Position numbers and translations under genes: made by a program. From NCBI RefSeq assembly GCF_900106795.1, contig NZ_FNNS01000002.1:1-64000 (forward strand): DNA of 64,000 nucleotides, in the 5' to 3' direction. Below are positions 33,755 through 42,050 of this stretch, piece by piece. Within the stretch, counting starts at the first letter, position 1, and the number at the start of each line of letters is the position of its first letter. Under the pieces are notes generated by a model. It had not been told where the DNA came from. It did no database searches and was given only the letters and a program-made list of their open reading frames with translations. Source of the stretch: Aequorivita viscosa (GTDB lineage: Bacteria; Bacteroidota; Bacteroidia; Flavobacteriales; Flavobacteriaceae).

Positions 33755-33819
33755 CAATTAGCTAAAATACCATTCTCATTATAAAATTTTGAACATTTTT
33801 AGAATTCAGTAGCTTTAAG

Positions 33820-33893
33820 TTAGTATTTGGTTATCAATTACATATTTTTTAATTTTTTACCAAATACTAATTTATATACACCAAATACTAATT
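33820..33893. repeat. Three CCAAATACTAA sites, one inverted, upstream of an RNA promoter
   Basis: TTAGTATTTGG at 33820-33830 and CCAAATACTAATT at 33860-33872 and 33881-33893. The two direct copies are 21 bp apart (two helical turns), and the inverted copy can pair with the first over 12 bp. They lie just upstream of the promoter at 33899-33929 and between it and the divergent kinase gene, which suits an operator cluster. Confidence 0.6.
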
Positions 33894-33898
33894 CTAGG

Positions 33899-33929
33899 TT
33901 GAAAGCACTTGAGTTATAATTTAAGTTTG
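33899..33929 (+). promoter_or_regulatory. Consensus Bacteroidota promoter of the ncRNA
   Basis: TTG (33899-33901), 20-base spacer, TAAGTTTG (33922-33929): a full match to TTG-N19/20-TAnnTTTG. No coding region starts nearby, but a folded RNA and terminator follow. Confidence 0.75.
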
Positions 33930-33934
33930 TCTTA

Positions 33935-34121
33935 AACTTCGAGTTAGCGATAGCGCAAAGTCCATAATTAAATTTGCAGTATTGTTCATCTCTAAAATAG
34001 AAACTCCTGCAATCCAGGATGAATTATTAATTTAAGATATTTGGAAGAGCTACTATCCTTCCTATAATTAGCCAAATGCTGAAATTCCTTTCTGAGAAGT
34101 TAATTTTCAGAGGGGTTTTTT
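33935..34121 (+). ncRNA. Structured non-coding RNA or leader of unknown class (~187 nt)
   Basis: Bounded by a consensus promoter and a strong terminator with no open frame between. A closing stem pairs 33971-33983 with 34075-34086 (12 pairs, one bulged G, one G-U). Inside, 33984-33990 pairs with 34018-34024 and encloses two small hairpins (TCTA/TAGA and CCTG/CAGG). A separate hairpin is GGAAG (34043-34047) with CTTCC (34058-34062). The terminator starts on the base after the closing stem. The branched shape argues against the single-rod fold of 6S RNA, though the length is similar. It may be a free sRNA or a cis-acting leader of etfBA, 356 bases downstream. Class unidentified. Confidence 0.6.
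34087..34121 (+). terminator. Intrinsic terminator of the ncRNA
   Basis: CCTTTCTGAGAA (34087-34098) pairs with TTTTCAGAGGGG (34104-34115) through 12 pairs including G-U wobbles, with a 5-base loop and six T directly after. The direction is plus: the wobbles and T-run fit only that strand. Confidence 0.85.
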
Positions 34122-34321
34122 ATTATAAACAACAAGCAGCGATTCAAAAAATAGCTCCCTCCACACTTTTTATAAAAAATTATTTTAGAATCTAAAAAAG
34201 CCAGAACATTCCAGCTTCGGGAGTAATATAGACTCAGGAAAAAAAACAGTGTTTCGCATAAAACTAAATCCAATCAAGTCAATTTAAAGTTTAGTCATAC
34301 AATTTTGTATTAAAACCTAAA

Positions 34322-34343
34322 TTTGTTATGCGTGCATAGCAAA
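34322..34343. promoter_or_regulatory. Near-perfect palindrome overlapping a -7 element before etfB
   Basis: TTTGTTATGC-GT-GCATAGCAAA, 10-bp arms with one mismatch. It overlaps TAAATTTG (34318-34325), a match to the -7 motif, although no good -33 TTG was found. A repressor site for etfBA is plausible. Confidence 0.45.
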
Positions 34344-34423
34344 TAAAAGCTAAAATATGCTTAACTTCGCATCTGCATAATCTTTGCCACAACAAAAAAT
34401 CATGATTATGCAAAAAGTTTTAA

Positions 34424-34435
34424 CCCATTAATGGG
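34424..34435. promoter_or_regulatory. 12-bp perfect palindrome before etfB
   Basis: CCCATTAATGGG lies 42 bases upstream of the etfB start, in the 5' leader. It could be an operator or a short hairpin; chance is not excluded. Confidence 0.3.
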
Positions 34436-34477
34436 CAATATATTGTCGAATATTCATATTTCAAAATCATATTAAAA

Positions 34478-35218
34478 ATGAAAATATTAGTCTGTATAAG
34501 TCACGTACCGGACACGACGTCAAAAATCAATTTTACTGATGGCGACACAAAATTTGACACCAACGGTGTTCAGTTTGTGATAAACCCAAATGACGAATTT
34601 GGTTTAACACGTGCCATGTGGTTCAAGGAAAAACAAGGTGCCGTAGTACACGTTGTAAATGTTGGAGGGCCAGAAACCGAACCAACTTTAAGAAAAGCAC
34701 TAGCAATTGGTGCCGATGAAGCTATACGAGTTAACACACCAGCCACCGATGGTTTTTCTGTAGCCAAACAACTTGCCAACGTAGTTAAAGAAGGCGGGTA
34801 TAATCTAGTAATCGCTGGCCGTGAATCTATTGATTACAACGGAGGAATGATGCCAGGAATACTTGCAAAACTAACTGGAAGCAACTTTGTAAACACTTGC
34901 ATTGGGCTTGAAGTAGACGGCGACAAAGCAACTGTTATCCGCGAGATCGACGGTGGAAAAGAAACTTTAAAAACTTCTTTACCGCTTGTTGTAGGTGGAC
35001 AAAAAGGAATTGTTGAAGAAAGCGATTTACGCATTCCTAACATGCGCGGAATTATGCAAGCTAGAACAAAACCCTTAACAGTAAAAGAACCTGTGGATGC
35101 TAGCGCCGAAACCGCTACAGTTAGCTTTGAAAAACCAGCGCCTAAAGGTCAAGTTAAATTAGTTGACAATGTAGATCAACTTATAGACCTGCTGCATAAC
35201 GAAGCAAAAGTTATTTAA
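34478..35218 (+). CDS. etfB: Electron transfer flavoprotein subunit beta
   Basis: A 246-residue ETF beta subunit (FixA family, normal size ~250). Visible signatures: N-terminal MKILVCISHVPDT; NPNDEFGLTRAMWFKE; GADEAIRVNT; and the AMP-site loop region AGRESIDYNGGMMPGILA. With EtfA it forms the heterodimer that takes electrons from acyl-CoA and related dehydrogenases and passes them to ETF:quinone oxidoreductase. It lies 58 bases upstream of etfA and is clearly co-transcribed. The region before it has a palindrome overlapping a -7 element and, farther up, a structured RNA, so regulation may be more elaborate than usual. Confidence 0.96.
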   Translation: MKILVCISHVPDTTSKINFTDGDTKFDTNGVQFVINPNDEFGLTRAMWFKEKQGAVVHVVNVGGPETEPTLRKALAIGADEAIRVNTPATDGFSVAKQLANVVKEGGYNLVIAGRESIDYNGGMMPGILAKLTGSNFVNTCIGLEVDGDKATVIREIDGGKETLKTSLPLVVGGQKGIVEESDLRIPNMRGIMQARTKPLTVKEPVDASAETATVSFEKPAPKGQVKLVDNVDQLIDLLHNEAKVI

Positions 35219-35276
35219 TTTAAAAAAAGAGTTTAGAATTCTTAACTCAATAAGTCATAACTCATAACTAAAAAAT

Positions 35277-36245
35277 ATGTCAGTTTTAGTATATACCGAA
35301 TCAGAAGAAGGAGTAATAAAGAAGATTGCCTTAGAAGCAGTATCGTACGCTAAAGGAATTGCCGATCAAATGGGGACTTCGGTCACTGCGATTAGCATTA
35401 ACGCGAATAACACTTCCGAATTAGCCAAGTATGGCGCCTCTAAAGTATTGGAGGTTTCCGATGATAAATTAAACAAATTTAATGGCGAAGCTTACGCAGA
35501 TGCTATTGCACAGGCTGCTAAAAACGAAGATGCAAAGGTAATAGTATTAACTTCTAGTGCTAACAGTAAGTTTCTAGCTCCAACCTTAGCAGTCGATTTG
35601 AATGCTGGATTTGTACCAAACGTTGTAGCGCTTCCAGAAAGAACTTCGCCTTTTAAAGTGAAGCATAGCGTATTTACAAACAAGGCCTTTGCTCATACAG
35701 AAATTAAAACCGAAGTGAAAATAGTAGGTTTAGGAAAAAACACTTTTGGTTTAAAAGAAAGTGAAACTTCAATGTCGAACGAAGCGTTTTCACCAAATTT
35801 GGATGCGCACGACTTTGATATGGAAATCGTTTCTGTAGATAAAGCGACCGACCAAGTTACTATTGCCGATGCCGAAATAGTTGTTTCAGCCGGGCGTGGT
35901 TTAAAAGGACCGGAAAACTGGGGAATGATTGAGGATCTTGCAAACACCTTAGGTGCAGCAACAGCTTGCTCAAAACCAGTAAGTGATATGGGTTGGCGTC
36001 CACATAGTGAGCACGTAGGACAAACCGGAAAACCAGTAGCTTCCAATCTTTATATTGCAATTGGTATTTCTGGGGCAATTCAGCATTTAGCTGGAATTAA
36101 TTCCTCAAAAGTAAAAGTGGTAATAAACAACGACCCTGAAGCTCCGTTCTTTAAAGCAGCAGATTATGGAATTGTTGGTGATGCTTTCGAAATTGTCCCT
36201 CAATTAAACGAGAAACTAAAGGCATTTAAAGCACAAAATAACTAA
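35277..36245 (+). CDS. etfA: Electron transfer flavoprotein subunit alpha
   Basis: 322 residues. The C-terminal FAD domain shows SAGRGLKGPENW, SKPVSDMGWRPHSEHVGQTG, LYIAIGISGAIQHLAGI and VVINNDPEAPFFKAADYGIV, all diagnostic of EtfA/FixB. The N-terminal Rossmann-like half is more variable. It holds FAD at the interface with EtfB. It follows etfB in the same operon and is followed by two hairpins (36329-36372 and 36430-36476) that isolate the operon from the next gene. Confidence 0.96.
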   Translation: MSVLVYTESEEGVIKKIALEAVSYAKGIADQMGTSVTAISINANNTSELAKYGASKVLEVSDDKLNKFNGEAYADAIAQAAKNEDAKVIVLTSSANSKFLAPTLAVDLNAGFVPNVVALPERTSPFKVKHSVFTNKAFAHTEIKTEVKIVGLGKNTFGLKESETSMSNEAFSPNLDAHDFDMEIVSVDKATDQVTIADAEIVVSAGRGLKGPENWGMIEDLANTLGAATACSKPVSDMGWRPHSEHVGQTGKPVASNLYIAIGISGAIQHLAGINSSKVKVVINNDPEAPFFKAADYGIVGDAFEIVPQLNEKLKAFKAQNN

Positions 36246-36328
36246 TCTTTTGCTTGGCAATTGTTTATTTGTATTGGCAATAAATAACCAAAAGCTAAAA
36301 TAGCTGAGTGGTTAATTTCTGGACAAAT

Positions 36329-36372
36329 CAAACCACAATAAGCCTAAGGCGGCAGCTTGGTTTGTTTTTTTT
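36329..36372 (+). terminator. Terminator after etfA
   Basis: CAAACCA (36329-36335) pairs with TGGTTTG (36358-36364), with an inner AAGCC/GGC stem, and is followed by eight T. Confidence 0.7.
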
Positions 36373-36429
36373 GAAAAATAAAACAAATCGTACCGAAGCC
36401 CGTATAATTTTATTAATTTGTGCCTCAAT

Positions 36430-36476
36430 AAAAGGCTGTTTAAATCAAGGAAACGCCCTAATTTAAACAGCCTTTT
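36430..36476. terminator. Second, symmetrical hairpin between etfA and the DUF151 gene
   Basis: AAAAGGCTGTTTAAAT (36430-36445) and its exact complement (36461-36476): a perfect 16-bp stem with a 15-base loop. The A/T ends on both sides allow it to work in both directions. Confidence 0.7.
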
Positions 36477-36576
36477 CTTATTGTTTTATAATCGTTACTT
36501 TTATAATTCAGTATTTTGCAACACATCAATTATTGAAAACTGACTACAGACACGGAACACCGAATTACTAAAAAAA

Positions 36577-37191
36577 ATGAGTTTAGTTAAGCTTACCATA
36601 AAAGGAATTTCATACAGCCAAACACAAAACGGCGCATATGCACTAATTCTAAATGAAGTAGACGGCGAACGCAAGCTTCCCATTGTAATCGGAGCTTTTG
36701 AAGCCCAATCTATTGCCATTGCTTTAGAAAAAGATATTACCCCTCCTCGGCCATTAACCCACGATCTATTTAAAAATTTCGCAGAACGATTTGATATTGT
36801 GGTAAAACAAGTAATCATTCACAAACTTGTAGATGGCGTTTTCTATTCGAGTATTATTTGTGAAAGGGATAAAATTGAAGAAATAATTGATGCGCGTACA
36901 AGTGATGCCATTGCTTTAGCGCTTAGATTTAACGCCCCTATTTTTACCTATAAGAACATTTTAGACAAAGCGGGAATATTTTTAAAAACCACACCTGCTC
37001 CAAAATCAGTTTCTAAGCAAGAAGAATCGGTACTAGAAGATTTAATTTTGGGAGAACCAGAAACCTCATCCAAAGAAAACTATAGTAGATTAAGCGTTAA
37101 AGAGCTCAACAAAATGCTCGATGAAGCCGTTAAAAACGAAAACTACGAATTAGCAGCAAGAGTGCGAGATGAAATTTCTAAAAGACAATAA
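36577..37191 (+). CDS. DUF151 (bifunctional nuclease-like) protein with C-terminal UvrB/UvrC motif
   Basis: 204 residues. The N-terminal ~135 residues form a DUF151 (BFN) domain: LPIVIGAFEAQSIAIALE, the PRPLTHDLF motif and DARTSDAIALALRF. The last ~40 residues (SVKELNKMLDEAVKNENYEL, AARVRDEI) match the UVR motif that UvrB and UvrC use for interaction. This two-domain form is common in Bacteroidota. BFN proteins in plants were reported to have nuclease activity; the bacterial role is unclear. It starts 101 bases after the symmetrical hairpin and is followed 36 bases later by the nucleoside transporter, possibly in one transcript. Confidence 0.88.
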   Translation: MSLVKLTIKGISYSQTQNGAYALILNEVDGERKLPIVIGAFEAQSIAIALEKDITPPRPLTHDLFKNFAERFDIVVKQVIIHKLVDGVFYSSIICERDKIEEIIDARTSDAIALALRFNAPIFTYKNILDKAGIFLKTTPAPKSVSKQEESVLEDLILGEPETSSKENYSRLSVKELNKMLDEAVKNENYELAARVRDEISKRQ

Positions 37192-37227
37192 ATCGAATTC
37201 AAATAGTTAGCTGTTAAATAGTTTAAA

Positions 37228-38976
37228 ATGAGTTTTAAAATTTCGGATTTTATAGGAATGTGTATGCAGAAACTTATACTTGTAACCTTGACGTTTTTCA
37301 TCTTCGGAAATGTTTTTGGGCAAAGCATCGAGAACAACTGGGAATTTTCTGAAGTAAAGGATAAAGGAGGCCTTCCCATCTTCACAATTAACCCAACAGA
37401 AGATTACTTTAAACTCGAAGACGGAACATTCGAATTCTTATTATCTGCAAGAGACAGCTTAAAAGCTACTGGCGACTATATTTATCAAGACGACCTTTTG
37501 GTTTTATTCCTTAATCAACCAAAAGAAGGCACTAAAAGCTTTCGAGTTTCTCAACTAACAGACAGCACCATGGCCCTCTCAGGAGGTACGCTCAATTATG
37601 TTTTAAAAACCCCGGAAGCCAAAGTTGAAACTATTCCAATGGTCGTAGGCGATTCGTCGCAAATTGTACCGAGCCAAGGGTTCTCACTTCAGAGCCTATG
37701 GAGGGGAGTTTTAGGAATGTTTTCACTTATATTCATTGCTTTCTTATTCAGTGCAAACCGAAAAGCAATCAATTGGAAAACCGTGGGCATTGGCTTGTTT
37801 TTTCAAATGGTAATTGCCATTGGCGTACTAAAAGTTGATTTCATTAAAAGCGGGTTCGAAACCATTGGCCAGCTATTTGTAAATGTGCTAGAATACACCC
37901 AGGCGGGAAGTGAGTTCCTTTTTGGAGGAATGCTAGACATAAATTCGTATGGTTTTATATTTGCGCTTCAAGTGTTACCTACTATTATTTTCTTTTCAGC
38001 TTTAACCTCTGTCCTTTTTTACTTCGGAATTATTCAAATATTAGTAAAAGGAATGGGATGGCTACTTACAAAGCTTTTAAACATTTCGGGAGCTGAAAGT
38101 TTAAGCGTGGCTGGAAACATTTTTTTAGGACAAACCGAAGCCCCGCTGCTAATTAAAGCATACTTAGAAAAAATGAACAAGAGCGAAATCCTCTTGGTTA
38201 TGATTGGTGGGATGGCGACAGTAGCTGGTGCGGTACTCGCAGCATATATCGGTTTCCTCGGTGGAGACGATCCAGTGCTTCGATTGACATTTGCAAAACA
38301 CCTTTTAGCAGCTTCGGTAATGGCAGCACCTGGAGCAATCGTAATTTCTAAAATACTTTACCCTCAAACCGAACCTATTAATACCGACGTAAAAGTTTCT
38401 TCAGAAAAAATTGGCTCTAACTTTCTGGAAGCCATCTCAAACGGAACTACCGAAGGTCTTAAACTTGCCGTAAACGTAGGGGCTATGCTTTTGGTGTTTG
38501 TAGCTTTTATTGCAATGATTAATGGCATTCTAGGTTGGATTGGCGAAGTTACAACCATCAATGGTTGGGTAGCGGCAAATTCAGCTTACAGTAGTCTTTC
38601 AATGGAGTCTATTCTCGGAACTATTTTTTCCCCGCTAATGTGGCTAATTGGAGTAGCAAGCGAAGATATATCGATGATGGGACAGCTCTTAGGAATAAAA
38701 CTTGTTGCAAGTGAATTCGTAGGATACATACAGCTAGCCGATTTAAAAAATGTGAGCAATGAACTTCACCTCAACTACGAGAAGAGTATCATTATGGCAA
38801 CCTATATGCTTTGCGGTTTTGCCAATTTCGCCTCCATCGGAATACAAATTGGCGGAATAGGCTCCTTGGCACCAGGGCAGCGTAAAACCCTTTCAAAATT
38901 TGGAATGAAAGCGTTGATAGGTGGTTCAATTGCCTCACTTATTTCGGCGACTATAGCGGGAATGATAATTGGGTAA
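37228..38976 (+). CDS. CNT-family (NupC) nucleoside transporter with exported N-terminal domain
   Basis: 582 residues. ATG at 37258 or 37264 would give a cleaner signal peptide (MQKLILVTLTFFIFGNVFGQ) than 37228. Residues about 30-135 form a small beta-rich domain (NWEFSEVKDKGGLPIF...), predicted outside the membrane and absent from E. coli NupC. The rest is a CNT transporter: many hydrophobic helices with GQTEAPLLIKAYL, MIGGMATVAGAVLAAYIGF and MLCGFANFASIGIQIGGIG, which contain the nucleoside- and sodium-binding motifs. It imports nucleosides by cation symport. thyA, a nucleotide gene, lies downstream. Confidence 0.92.
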   Translation: MSFKISDFIGMCMQKLILVTLTFFIFGNVFGQSIENNWEFSEVKDKGGLPIFTINPTEDYFKLEDGTFEFLLSARDSLKATGDYIYQDDLLVLFLNQPKEGTKSFRVSQLTDSTMALSGGTLNYVLKTPEAKVETIPMVVGDSSQIVPSQGFSLQSLWRGVLGMFSLIFIAFLFSANRKAINWKTVGIGLFFQMVIAIGVLKVDFIKSGFETIGQLFVNVLEYTQAGSEFLFGGMLDINSYGFIFALQVLPTIIFFSALTSVLFYFGIIQILVKGMGWLLTKLLNISGAESLSVAGNIFLGQTEAPLLIKAYLEKMNKSEILLVMIGGMATVAGAVLAAYIGFLGGDDPVLRLTFAKHLLAASVMAAPGAIVISKILYPQTEPINTDVKVSSEKIGSNFLEAISNGTTEGLKLAVNVGAMLLVFVAFIAMINGILGWIGEVTTINGWVAANSAYSSLSMESILGTIFSPLMWLIGVASEDISMMGQLLGIKLVASEFVGYIQLADLKNVSNELHLNYEKSIIMATYMLCGFANFASIGIQIGGIGSLAPGQRKTLSKFGMKALIGGSIASLISATIAGMIIG

Positions 38977-39107
38977 TATCCCTGTGTAGTCAGGAATTTA
39001 AATGGCGTTTGTTAGTAACTTTTAATATCCATTAATTGCTTCCATTACAAATTAGCGCATTATTTCATATTTTCGATTTTTAAAGAAATGTTCCACCAAA
39101 AAGAGAT

Positions 39108-39124
39108 TTCTGCCTTCGCAGGAA
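39108..39124. repeat. Short palindrome before thyA
   Basis: TTCTGC-CTTC-GCAGGAA, ending 6 bases before the thyA start codon. It resembles the hairpin at 63868-63883 before ahcY (TCCC-GCCTTTGT-GGGA) and may belong to a dispersed palindromic repeat family. It could also mask translation initiation. Confidence 0.4.
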
Positions 39125-39130
39125 TGTATT

Positions 39131-39955
39131 ATGAAGCAATACCACGACTTACTTAAACACGTTCTCGAGAACGGAACCGAAAAGCAAGACAGAACTGGAA
39201 CTGGCACCAAAAGTGTTTTTGGATATCAAATGCGTTTTGATCTTAGCGAAGGGTTTCCTATGGTTACCACCAAAAAACTACACCTAAAATCTATTATATA
39301 CGAACTGCTCTGGTTTTTAAATGGTGATACAAACATTAAATACCTTCAAGAAAACGGAGTGCGTATATGGAATGAATGGGCTGACGAAAATGGCGATCTT
39401 GGCCCAGTTTACGGACATCAATGGCGCAATTGGAACAGTGAAGAAATAGATCAAATTTCTGAAATAATCCAAACGCTAAAAACAAATCCAGATAGTCGCA
39501 GAATGTTAGTTAGTGCGTGGAACCCGAGCGTAATGCCCGATACTTCAAAACCTTTTTCCGAAAATGTTGCCAACGGAAAGGCAGCGCTTCCACCTTGCCA
39601 CGCTTTCTTTCAATTTTATGTTGCCGACGGAAAACTGTCTTGTCAGCTTTATCAACGCAGCGCAGATAGTTTCTTGGGCGTTCCCTTTAATATTGCCTCC
39701 TATGCCCTACTCACAATGATGATGGCTCAGGTATGTGGCTACGAAGCGGGAGATTTTGTTCACACTTTCGGCGATGCTCATATTTATAGCAATCATTACG
39801 ACCAAGTAAAACTTCAACTCTCTCGAGAACCACGAGCATTGCCAAAAATGCTGCTCAATCCTGAAGTGAAAGATATTTTTAGTTTCAAATTTGACGATTT
39901 TACGCTGGTAGATTATAACCCGCATCCACATATAAAAGGAGCCGTAGCTATTTAG
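39131..39955 (+). CDS. thyA: Thymidylate synthase
   Basis: 274 residues, close to the 264 of E. coli. Signatures: [59 protein letters not shown] and [12 protein letters not shown]. The catalytic cysteine is in [13 protein letters not shown], followed by [32 protein letters not shown] and the C-terminal [13 protein letters not shown]. It makes dTMP from dUMP using methylene-tetrahydrofolate, producing dihydrofolate, which FolA (45120-45605) reduces. A short hairpin lies just before the start. Confidence 0.98.
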   Translation: MKQYHDLLKHVLENGTEKQDRTGTGTKSVFGYQMRFDLSEGFPMVTTKKLHLKSIIYELLWFLNGDTNIKYLQENGVRIWNEWADENGDLGPVYGHQWRNWNSEEIDQISEIIQTLKTNPDSRRMLVSAWNPSVMPDTSKPFSENVANGKAALPPCHAFFQFYVADGKLSCQLYQRSADSFLGVPFNIASYALLTMMMAQVCGYEAGDFVHTFGDAHIYSNHYDQVKLQLSREPRALPKMLLNPEVKDIFSFKFDDFTLVDYNPHPHIKGAVAI

Positions 39956-40043
39956 GTTTCTATTCATAGCCAATTGATAGTACAATTTATTTGAGAATAA
40001 AGAGTTTTAGTGTAAGCTACCTTCACGAATTAAGAAAACAACT

Positions 40044-40475
40044 ATGAAAAAAATTCTCCTCGCTCTATTCCTTTTCGCCTCTATCACTGGGTTTACCCAA
40101 GAATGGGGTTCTGTGGACAAAAACAAACTTACTGTTAAAGAGATAGGTCCAATTTGGCCAGGTTGCGAAAGTGGAAATGCCACGAAGCGCGATAATTGCT
40201 TTAATCAAAAATTAACGGCTCATATTTCGAAAAATTTTAAATATCCTCCCGAAGCTTATAAACGAAATGAGGAAGGAAAGGTTATAGTTGAATTCGTTAT
40301 CAACAAAAAAGGATTGGTAGAAGTAAAGAAAGTATCAGGAGGCACAAAAGCCCTTCAAGAAGAAGCCAAACGAAACATTATGGCAATTCCAAAAATGGCG
40401 AAACCCGGAATGATGGCTGGAAAACCACGCGATATTCATTTTACAGTTCCTTTTAACTTTAAAACAGGAAAATAA
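40044..40475 (+). CDS. Exported TonB C-terminal domain protein (143 aa)
   Basis: Signal peptide (MKKILLALFLFASITGFTQ), a short linker with two cysteines (PGCESG, RDNCFNQ) and a TonB C-terminal fold: YPPEAYKRNEEGKVIVEFVI, KKGLVEVKKVSGGTKALQEE, A..IMAIPKMAKPGMMAGKPR, FTVPFNF. It lacks the N-terminal transmembrane anchor and proline-rich region of a true TonB, so it is not an energy transducer on its own. Similar exported TonB-C proteins are frequent in Flavobacteriaceae; their role is unclear. Confidence 0.85.
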   Translation: MKKILLALFLFASITGFTQEWGSVDKNKLTVKEIGPIWPGCESGNATKRDNCFNQKLTAHISKNFKYPPEAYKRNEEGKVIVEFVINKKGLVEVKKVSGGTKALQEEAKRNIMAIPKMAKPGMMAGKPRDIHFTVPFNFKTGK

Positions 40476-40487
40476 TCCTGCTCGAAC

Positions 40488-40661
40488 GTGAGAAAAACCA
40501 CCTACTTAAGTTTGGTAATTTTATTGACGGTTGTTTTCGCAATAACTGGATTTAATTTTGAAAATCCGAGCTTCGAAGAAAACCAAAAAGAATACACACT
40601 TTTTTTCGTGGGAATAGCACTTTGGATTATTTATACCGTTAGTCGGTTATCGAAAAAATAA
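40488..40661 (+). CDS. Small two-helix membrane protein (57 aa), GTG start
   Basis: A 58-codon frame starts with GTG at 40488, 12 bases past the TonB-C gene, and ends with TAA at 40659-40661. It has two hydrophobic segments (YLSLVILLTVVFAITGF and TLFFVGIALWIIYTVSRL) around a polar loop NFENPSFEENQKEY, with a basic end (SKK). The spacing and balanced composition support a real gene co-transcribed with its neighbour. Function unknown. Confidence 0.65.
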   Translation: MRKTTYLSLVILLTVVFAITGFNFENPSFEENQKEYTLFFVGIALWIIYTVSRLSKK

Positions 40662-40871
40662 ATTCATTTATTTCCCCAAACTTAACACTTGTCTTTCAGC
40701 GCATTGTATCTCTTCAGTGTACCTAAGCAGAAACATATATTTTTTGGTGAAGCTATTTTATTTCGTGCTAGTTACGTCATATTTCCGTGGTTTAACATGA
40801 ATTTAAAAATCATTGAATAATAGAATCGGTATCTTTAAAAAGTCGTTAAAAAAACTGCGACACATTTTAAT

Positions 40872-42035
40872 ATGCCTGCTATACATACACTTTCTAAATT
40901 ATTTCTCGAAACGCGCGAACACACAGAAAACCTCTGCAAACCACTGGAAATAGAGGATTATGTTGTCCAACCCATAGTAGATGTTTCACCTCCAAAATGG
41001 CATTTAGGACACACCTCTTGGTTTTTTGAAGAATTCATCTTGAAACCCCACAAACCGAAGTATCAAATTTTTAATGATGATTTCGCATTTGTGTTTAACA
41101 GTTATTACGAAAACGTGGGTAAACGTGTGCTTCGTACAGATCGCGGCAATCTTTCACGCCCGAGTGTGGCAAAGGTTTACGAATACCGCAAGCACGTTAC
41201 AAATGCAATGAAGGAGTTTCTAGCATTGGGCGTATCGCAAGAAATAGAAGAAATTTTATTAATTGGAATCCATCACGAAAAACAACATCAAGAATTATTA
41301 ATAACCGACATAAAATACATTCTCGGAAACAACCCCTTGTTACCAAAATACAACGATTCATTTTTAGAAAATCCAAATCAAGATTTCGAACAAGAATGGA
41401 TTGAAATGGATGAAGGAATTTATGAAATTGGCCATAATAAACCAGCGGAGTTTTGTTATGATAATGAATTGAATCGTCATAAAGTATATCTTCAGAAATA
41501 TAAAATCTCGAATAAACTGGTGACAAATTCTGAATATTTAGAATTTATTGAAGCCGGTGGTTATACCGATTTTAACCTATGGCACGCAGAAGGATTAGAT
41601 TGGGTAAAAACGAATAATATAAAATCACCAATGTATTGGCATACTATAGACGGGAAGTGGCATCAATACACCTTACAAGGTCTTCGGGAATTAGATTTAG
41701 AAGCCCCCTTAGCTCATATTTCATATTACGAAGCATTTGCCTATGCGCAATGGAAAAAATGCCGTCTCCCCACCGAATTTGAGTGGGAAAGTGCCCAAGA
41801 CACATTTGATTGGGGCACCCGTTGGGAATGGACTGAAAGTGCCTATCTTCCCTATCCGGGTTATGCAAAAGCTCCAGGGGCAATTGGTGAATACAACGGT
41901 AAGTTTATGGTGAACCAAAAAGTGTTACGCGGTGGTTCTGTAGCAACTTCAGAAAAGCATACGCGCCCTACATATCGCAATTTTTTTCAAACCAACTTAC
42001 GCTGGCAATTTACAGGATTAAGACTAGCTAAATAA
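40872..42035 (+). CDS. egtB: EgtB-like sulfoxide synthase
   Basis: 387 residues. An N-terminal DinB-like domain holds the histidines expected for the iron site (PPKWHLGHTSWFFEEF and GIHHEKQHQELLITDIKYIL). The C-terminal FGE-sulfatase domain has FEWESAQDTFDWGTRWEWT, LRGGSVAT and RPTYRNFF...WQFTGLRLA. EgtB joins trimethylhistidine (hercynine) to a thiol donor under O2 to give the sulfoxide precursor of ergothioneine. The next gene, 15 bases on, is the histidine methyltransferase EgtD, which fixes the pathway. EgtA and EgtC are not in the window, so the thiol donor (cysteine or gamma-glutamylcysteine) cannot be decided here. Confidence 0.9.
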   Translation: MPAIHTLSKLFLETREHTENLCKPLEIEDYVVQPIVDVSPPKWHLGHTSWFFEEFILKPHKPKYQIFNDDFAFVFNSYYENVGKRVLRTDRGNLSRPSVAKVYEYRKHVTNAMKEFLALGVSQEIEEILLIGIHHEKQHQELLITDIKYILGNNPLLPKYNDSFLENPNQDFEQEWIEMDEGIYEIGHNKPAEFCYDNELNRHKVYLQKYKISNKLVTNSEYLEFIEAGGYTDFNLWHAEGLDWVKTNNIKSPMYWHTIDGKWHQYTLQGLRELDLEAPLAHISYYEAFAYAQWKKCRLPTEFEWESAQDTFDWGTRWEWTESAYLPYPGYAKAPGAIGEYNGKFMVNQKVLRGGSVATSEKHTRPTYRNFFQTNLRWQFTGLRLAK

Positions 42036-42050
42036 CCACAAAAACCTTTT

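Noticed and set aside
1-33757. Many plus-strand frames of 60-120 codons inside the minus-strand giants
   Set aside because: They mirror the repeated coding DNA on the other strand and share no protein features with known families.
33935-34121. Firm assignment of the RNA as 6S
   Set aside because: Length fits, but the predicted fold is branched and not a single rod with a central bubble; I cannot check the covariance model.
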